Shown here piece by piece: positions 44,233 to 47,220 of a stretch of DNA of 47,220 nucleotides. The position numbers were made by a program, and so were the translations under genes. Numbering within the stretch: the first letter of the stretch is position 1; every line of letters starts with the position of its first letter. The stretch is from Pseudomonadota bacterium (GTDB lineage: Bacteria; Verrucomicrobiota; Verrucomicrobiia; Limisphaerales; SXTU01), in contig RFVF01000035.1 of the NCBI GenBank assembly GCA_009922615.1, forward strand, positions 1 to 47,220. Direction: 5' to 3'. A model generated the notes under the pieces. That model was given only the letters and a program-made list of their open reading frames with translations. It had not been told where the DNA came from and did not search any database.

Positions 44233-44781
44233 ATGCAAAGCCAGTGGTTCGCCATTCATACCTTGTCCGGTCAGGAGCTGAAAGTCCGTGACAACATCGA
44301 GAAGCGTATCAAGACCGAGGAGATGCAGGACTACATCAAGGAAGTCCTCGTCCCTATGGAGAAGGTCGTGGAAGTCCGCAACCAGAAGAAGACGGTCACC
44401 AACCGCAAGCTGCATCCGGGTTACGTTTACATCGACATGGTGCTGCTGGATGAGAACCGCCGCCTGTTGGACAAGCCATGGTATTTCATTCGCGAGACCA
44501 CGGGTATCATTGGTTTTGTTGGCGGCGAACGGCCCGTGCCGGTGGATCGCTCCGAGATGGATGTCATCAAGGAGCAAATTTCACAATCCGAGGACTCGGA
44601 GAAACCGAAGGTGAACTTTGAGGTGGGCGAGACGGTCAAGATCAACGATGGGCCGTTCCTCAACTTCAGCGGCGTGATCGAGGAGATTGATCCCTCACGC
44701 GGCAAGCTCAAAGTCACTGTCAACATTTTTGGACGCAACACCCCCGTCGAGCTTGAATACTGGCAGGTTGAAAAAGCCTAG
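44233..44781 (+). CDS. nusG: Transcription antitermination factor NusG
   Basis: 182 residues. The N-terminal NGN domain opens with QSQWFAIHTLSGQELKVRDN and has NRKLHPGYVYIDMVLLDENR; the KOW domain (about 125-180) shows VGETVKINDGPFLNFSGVIE and PVELEYWQVEKA. NusG binds RNA polymerase, suppresses pausing and couples it to ribosomes or Rho. It is normal length and sits between secE and rplK, as usual. Confidence 0.97.
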   Translation: MQSQWFAIHTLSGQELKVRDNIEKRIKTEEMQDYIKEVLVPMEKVVEVRNQKKTVTNRKLHPGYVYIDMVLLDENRRLLDKPWYFIRETTGIIGFVGGERPVPVDRSEMDVIKEQISQSEDSEKPKVNFEVGETVKINDGPFLNFSGVIEEIDPSRGKLKVTVNIFGRNTPVELEYWQVEKA

Positions 44782-44825
44782 TCGGGTCATTTTGAGCCAC
44801 GCGCAAATTTAGAAACAAATTCCCT

Positions 44826-45251
44826 ATGGCAAAGAAAGTAACCGGATCCATCAAGCTCGCCATCGCCGCCGGCCAGGCCAACCCCGCGCCGCCCGTCGGC
44901 CCGGCGCTCGGTCAGCACGGCGTCAACATCATGGCGTTCTGCAAGGAATTCAACGCGGCCACCAAGGACCAGGCCGGCCTCGTGATTCCCGTCATCATTA
45001 CTGTCTATCAAGACAAGTCCTTCACCTGCGTTTACAAGTCGCCGCCCGCCTCGATCTTGCTCAAGAAGGCCGCCGGGGTCGCCTCCGGCTCCAAGACGCC
45101 GAACAAGGACAAGGTCGGCAAGGTCACGCGCAAGCAGATCCTCGACATCGTCAAGATGAAGCAGAAGGATCTGAACGTGAACAGCGAGGACGCCGCCGTG
45201 CGCCTCATCTCCGGCACCGCCCGGAGCATGGGAATTGAAGTTGTCGGTTAA
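44826..45251 (+). CDS. rplK: Ribosomal protein L11 (uL11)
   Basis: 141 residues with the classical start [20 protein letters not shown] and [17 protein letters not shown] (rRNA/EF-G contact loop), [18 protein letters not shown] and the C-terminal [11 protein letters not shown]11 forms the stalk base on 23S rRNA. The lead position in the rplKAJL set is conserved; the 44-nt gap to nusG shows no strong hairpin. Confidence 0.97.
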   Translation: MAKKVTGSIKLAIAAGQANPAPPVGPALGQHGVNIMAFCKEFNAATKDQAGLVIPVIITVYQDKSFTCVYKSPPASILLKKAAGVASGSKTPNKDKVGKVTRKQILDIVKMKQKDLNVNSEDAAVRLISGTARSMGIEVVG

Positions 45252-45301
45252 CTTAAACTGCGGGAGGGCGCTCTGCGTCCGCATGCACCGCACCAAACAA
45301 A

Positions 45302-46000
45302 ATGCCCAGCAAACGCTATAACAAAAACGCGAAGTTGGTCGAAGGCAAGAAGGCCCTTCCGTTGAAGGAGGCCGTCCAGCTCCTCGCCAAGTTTGAAAAA
45401 GCCAAGTTTAACGAGACCGTTGATCTCGCCTTCCGCCTCGGGGTTGACCCGAAGCAGAGCGATCAGATGGTCCGCGGCACCGTCCCGCTGCCCCACGGCT
45501 CCGGCAAAACGGTGCGCGTGCTCGTCTTTGCCAAGCCCGGCCCCACCGCCGATGCCGCCCGTGCGGCCGGCGCTGAGTTCGTGGGTTTCGAGGACATGAT
45601 CGCCAAGTGCAACCAGGGCTGGGTTGATTTCGATGTCGCCGTTGCCACTCCCGAGGCGATGGTGGAAGTCCGCAAGCTCGGCAAAGTGCTCGGACCACGT
45701 GGCCTCATGCCCAACCCGAAGACCGGCACCGTGACCGAGGACACCGCCAAGGCTGTCAAGGAAGTCAAGGCTGGCCGCGTCGAGTTTAAGGTGGACAAGG
45801 CCGGTAACATCCACGTCCCCGTGGGCAAGGCTGCGTTCAAGCCTGAGCAGATCGAGGAGAATGCCCGCTCGGTCATCGAGGCCGTCTCGAAGTCCCGTCC
45901 TGCCAGCGTGAAGGGCGTGTTCATGCTCTCCTGCACCATCTCCGCCACCATGAGCCCGGGCGTCCGTGTGGACACCCGCGAATTCGTCGCCACCGCCTAA
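45302..46000 (+). CDS. rplA: Ribosomal protein L1 (uL1)
   Basis: 232 residues, the normal size. MPSKRYNKNA begins a Lys-rich N-terminus, followed by VDLAFRLGVDPKQSDQMVRG, then LGPRGLMPNPKTGTVTED (conserved L1 signature) and the C-terminal EFVATA. L1 makes the mobile L1 stalk and in many bacteria represses its own operon through the rplK leader. No matching mRNA mimic was obvious in the 51 nt before it. Confidence 0.97.
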   Translation: MPSKRYNKNAKLVEGKKALPLKEAVQLLAKFEKAKFNETVDLAFRLGVDPKQSDQMVRGTVPLPHGSGKTVRVLVFAKPGPTADAARAAGAEFVGFEDMIAKCNQGWVDFDVAVATPEAMVEVRKLGKVLGPRGLMPNPKTGTVTEDTAKAVKEVKAGRVEFKVDKAGNIHVPVGKAAFKPEQIEENARSVIEAVSKSRPASVKGVFMLSCTISATMSPGVRVDTREFVATA

Positions 46001-46020
46001 TCTTTACTTACTAGAATCCC

Positions 46021-46533
46021 ATGCGCGCCGAAAAGAAATTCATCACCAGCGAATACGTCGCCCGGCTCAACGCCTCGCCGTTTTTCATCGTCGTGGATTA
46101 CACGGGCCTGACCGTGATCCACTTCAACGAACTGCGCTCCCGTCTCCGCAAGGGCGGAGCCGAGGCGCATGTCGTCAAGAACAGCATCTTCCGCATCGCC
46201 GCCAAGGAAGCTGGCTTGGCCGACCTCTCGGGCACGCTGGCGGGCCAGATCGCTGTTGTCACCGGCGCGAAGGATGTCTCCGCCGCCGCGAAGGCGCTCA
46301 AGAACTTCGCCGCTGAATTCGAGAAGCCGAAGCTCAAGTTCGGTTATCTGGGCAACAAGCGCCTCGAAGGAGCCGACCTCCTTGCGCTCGCCGACCTGCC
46401 GTCGCTCGAAGTGCTGCGCGGAAAACTGTTGGGCGTGCTCCAGGCACCGGCCCAGAAACTCGCGGCCATCATCAACACGCCGGGCTCGCAAATCGCGAGG
46501 GTCATCAAGGCGAAGTCCGAGAAGGCGGCCTGA
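46021..46533 (+). CDS. rplJ: Ribosomal protein L10 (uL10)
   Basis: 170 residues. The N-terminus (MRAEKKFITSEYVARLNASP) and the FIVVDYTGLTVIHFNELRSR, then HVVKNSIFRIAAKEAG and a C-terminal helix are the L10 layout. It binds 23S rRNA and, by its C-terminal helix, L7/L12 dimers. It starts 20 nt after rplA, too short a gap for a separate L10 leader. A 127-nt gap follows before rplL. Confidence 0.96.
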   Translation: MRAEKKFITSEYVARLNASPFFIVVDYTGLTVIHFNELRSRLRKGGAEAHVVKNSIFRIAAKEAGLADLSGTLAGQIAVVTGAKDVSAAAKALKNFAAEFEKPKLKFGYLGNKRLEGADLLALADLPSLEVLRGKLLGVLQAPAQKLAAIINTPGSQIARVIKAKSEKAA

Positions 46534-46660
46534 ATAATTTCCGCTGGCTAGGTGGCCGGCGGGGAAAACAAACAACGAAACAACAGAGTGAATCGTCGGT
46601 CGGCGGCTGCCGGCTCAAATCCTCGGGGCTCCGGGGGCGACGAGACTAAAGAAAGGTAAC

Positions 46661-47044
46661 ATGGCTGATATCGCAAAGTTGGTTGAAGAGTTGAGCGCGC
46701 TGACGGTTCTGGAAGCCGCCGACCTCGTGAAGCAGTTGGAAGGCAAGTGGGGTGTGACCGCTGCCGCTCCGGTGGCCGTGGCCGCCGCTGGTGGTGGCGC
46801 TGCCGCCGCCGCTCCTGCCGCTGCCGCGAAGGACACCTTCGACGTCATCCTCAAGGAAGCCGGTGCCAACAAGATTGGCGTCATCAAGGCGGTCCGCGAG
46901 GTCAAGGCCGGTTTGGGTCTCGCCGAGGCCAAGGCGCTGGTCGAAGGCGCTCCGAAGCCCGTGCTCGAAGGCGCGAACAAGGCCGATGCCGAGGCGGCCA
47001 AGAAGAAGCTCGAAGACGCCGGCGCAAAGGTCGAGCTCAAGTAA
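46661..47044 (+). CDS. rplL: Ribosomal protein L7/L12 (bL12)
   Basis: 127 residues. The N-terminal dimerisation part ([20 protein letters not shown]) is joined by a long Ala-rich hinge ([13 protein letters not shown]) to the C-terminal factor-binding domain ([39 protein letters not shown]). It recruits EF-Tu, EF-G and IF-2 to the ribosome. GAAAGGTAAC precedes the ATG, one of the few purine-rich ribosome-binding-site-like stretches in the window. Confidence 0.97.
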   Translation: MADIAKLVEELSALTVLEAADLVKQLEGKWGVTAAAPVAVAAAGGGAAAAAPAAAAKDTFDVILKEAGANKIGVIKAVREVKAGLGLAEAKALVEGAPKPVLEGANKADAEAAKKKLEDAGAKVELK

Positions 47045-47051
47045 TCGCGAT

Positions 47052-47196
47052 CCCATCTTGCTGCGCCCAGTCAGCAAGATGGGAAAACTGGACGCAAATG
47101 CTGCTGGGACCAGCAGCATTTGCGCCTCAGAGTACAGCTGACAAGCCCGTCGGATGACAGGCTTGTCAAGTGTCTTCTGACCCCGACTGCAGAAGA
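47052..47196 (+). other. Row of four hairpins between rplL and the expected rpoB
   Basis: Perfect stems occur one after another: CCCATCTTGCTG/CAGCAAGATGGG (47052-47083, 8-nt loop); CGCAAATGCTGCTGG/CCAGCAGCATTTGCG (47093-47124, 15 bp); TGACAAGCC/GGCTTGTCA (47139-47168); TCTTCTG/CAGAAGA (47173-47196). None has a clear T tract. They may set the rplL/rpoB ratio by attenuation or RNase III cleavage. Confidence 0.7.
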
Positions 47197-47220
47197 TGCC
47201 TTGGTTCGGGTCGCGTGCAA

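Overview
The window is a GC-rich chromosomal segment from a Gram-negative bacterium, most likely a verrucomicrobium of the Pedosphaera/Limisphaera type (subdivision 3). That placement is inferred from gene content: DUF1501, DUF1549/DUF1553, Planctomycete-type cytochrome and DUF6797 proteins, an arylsulfatase, a bacterial proteasome/PafA pair, an unusual EF-Tu switch I, and 'word-like' imperfect palindromes between genes. No 16S gene is present, so it could not be checked directly.

Layout. (1) 1-6.2 kb, all on the minus strand: proteasome alpha subunit (prcA), a Sel1-repeat lipoprotein, a DUF6615-like protein with nuclease-like motifs, a PafA-type ligase, then nusA and the start of infB. The four upstream genes are fused by 2-nt gaps or 4-nt overlaps. 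The two middle genes look lower in GC and have no known link to the proteasome. No prcB, dop or Pup/UBact gene is visible. (2) 6.4-15.5 kb: housekeeping and metabolic genes (murJ, nadK, a LacI regulator, a secreted protein, an RsmB-like rRNA methyltransferase, an HpcH/HpaI aldolase coupled to an Ldh2 oxidoreductase, tilS). (3) 15.5-24 kb: four co-directional exported proteins (DUF1501, PPC-domain, DUF1549/1553 cytochrome, cytochrome-WD40) typical of Planctomycetes/Verrucomicrobia. (4) 24-33.5 kb: DUF1080 protein, parallel beta-helix protein, DUF6797 beta-propeller protein, a P1B-4-like metal ATPase and a DUF885 peptidase. (5) 33.5-42 kb: a REP-like repeat, a small hypothetical gene, an orphan tRNA 3' end, corA, a histidine kinase, a sigma54 response regulator broken by an out-of-frame deletion, a GT-C-like membrane protein and an arylsulfatase whose signal peptide is encoded by an intergenic repeat. 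(6) 42-47.2 kb: tRNA-Thr, tuf, tRNA-Trp, tRNA-Ser, secE, nusG, rplK, rplA, rplJ, rplL, with strong leader and intergenic hairpins; the window ends where rpoB would be expected.

The most interesting points are the Sel1/DUF6615 pair lodged inside a proteasome-PafA operon, terminator-like hairpins in the leaders of nusA, infB and tRNA-Thr/tuf, the row of four hairpins after rplL, the EF-Tu switch I variant, and the repeat that became a signal peptide.
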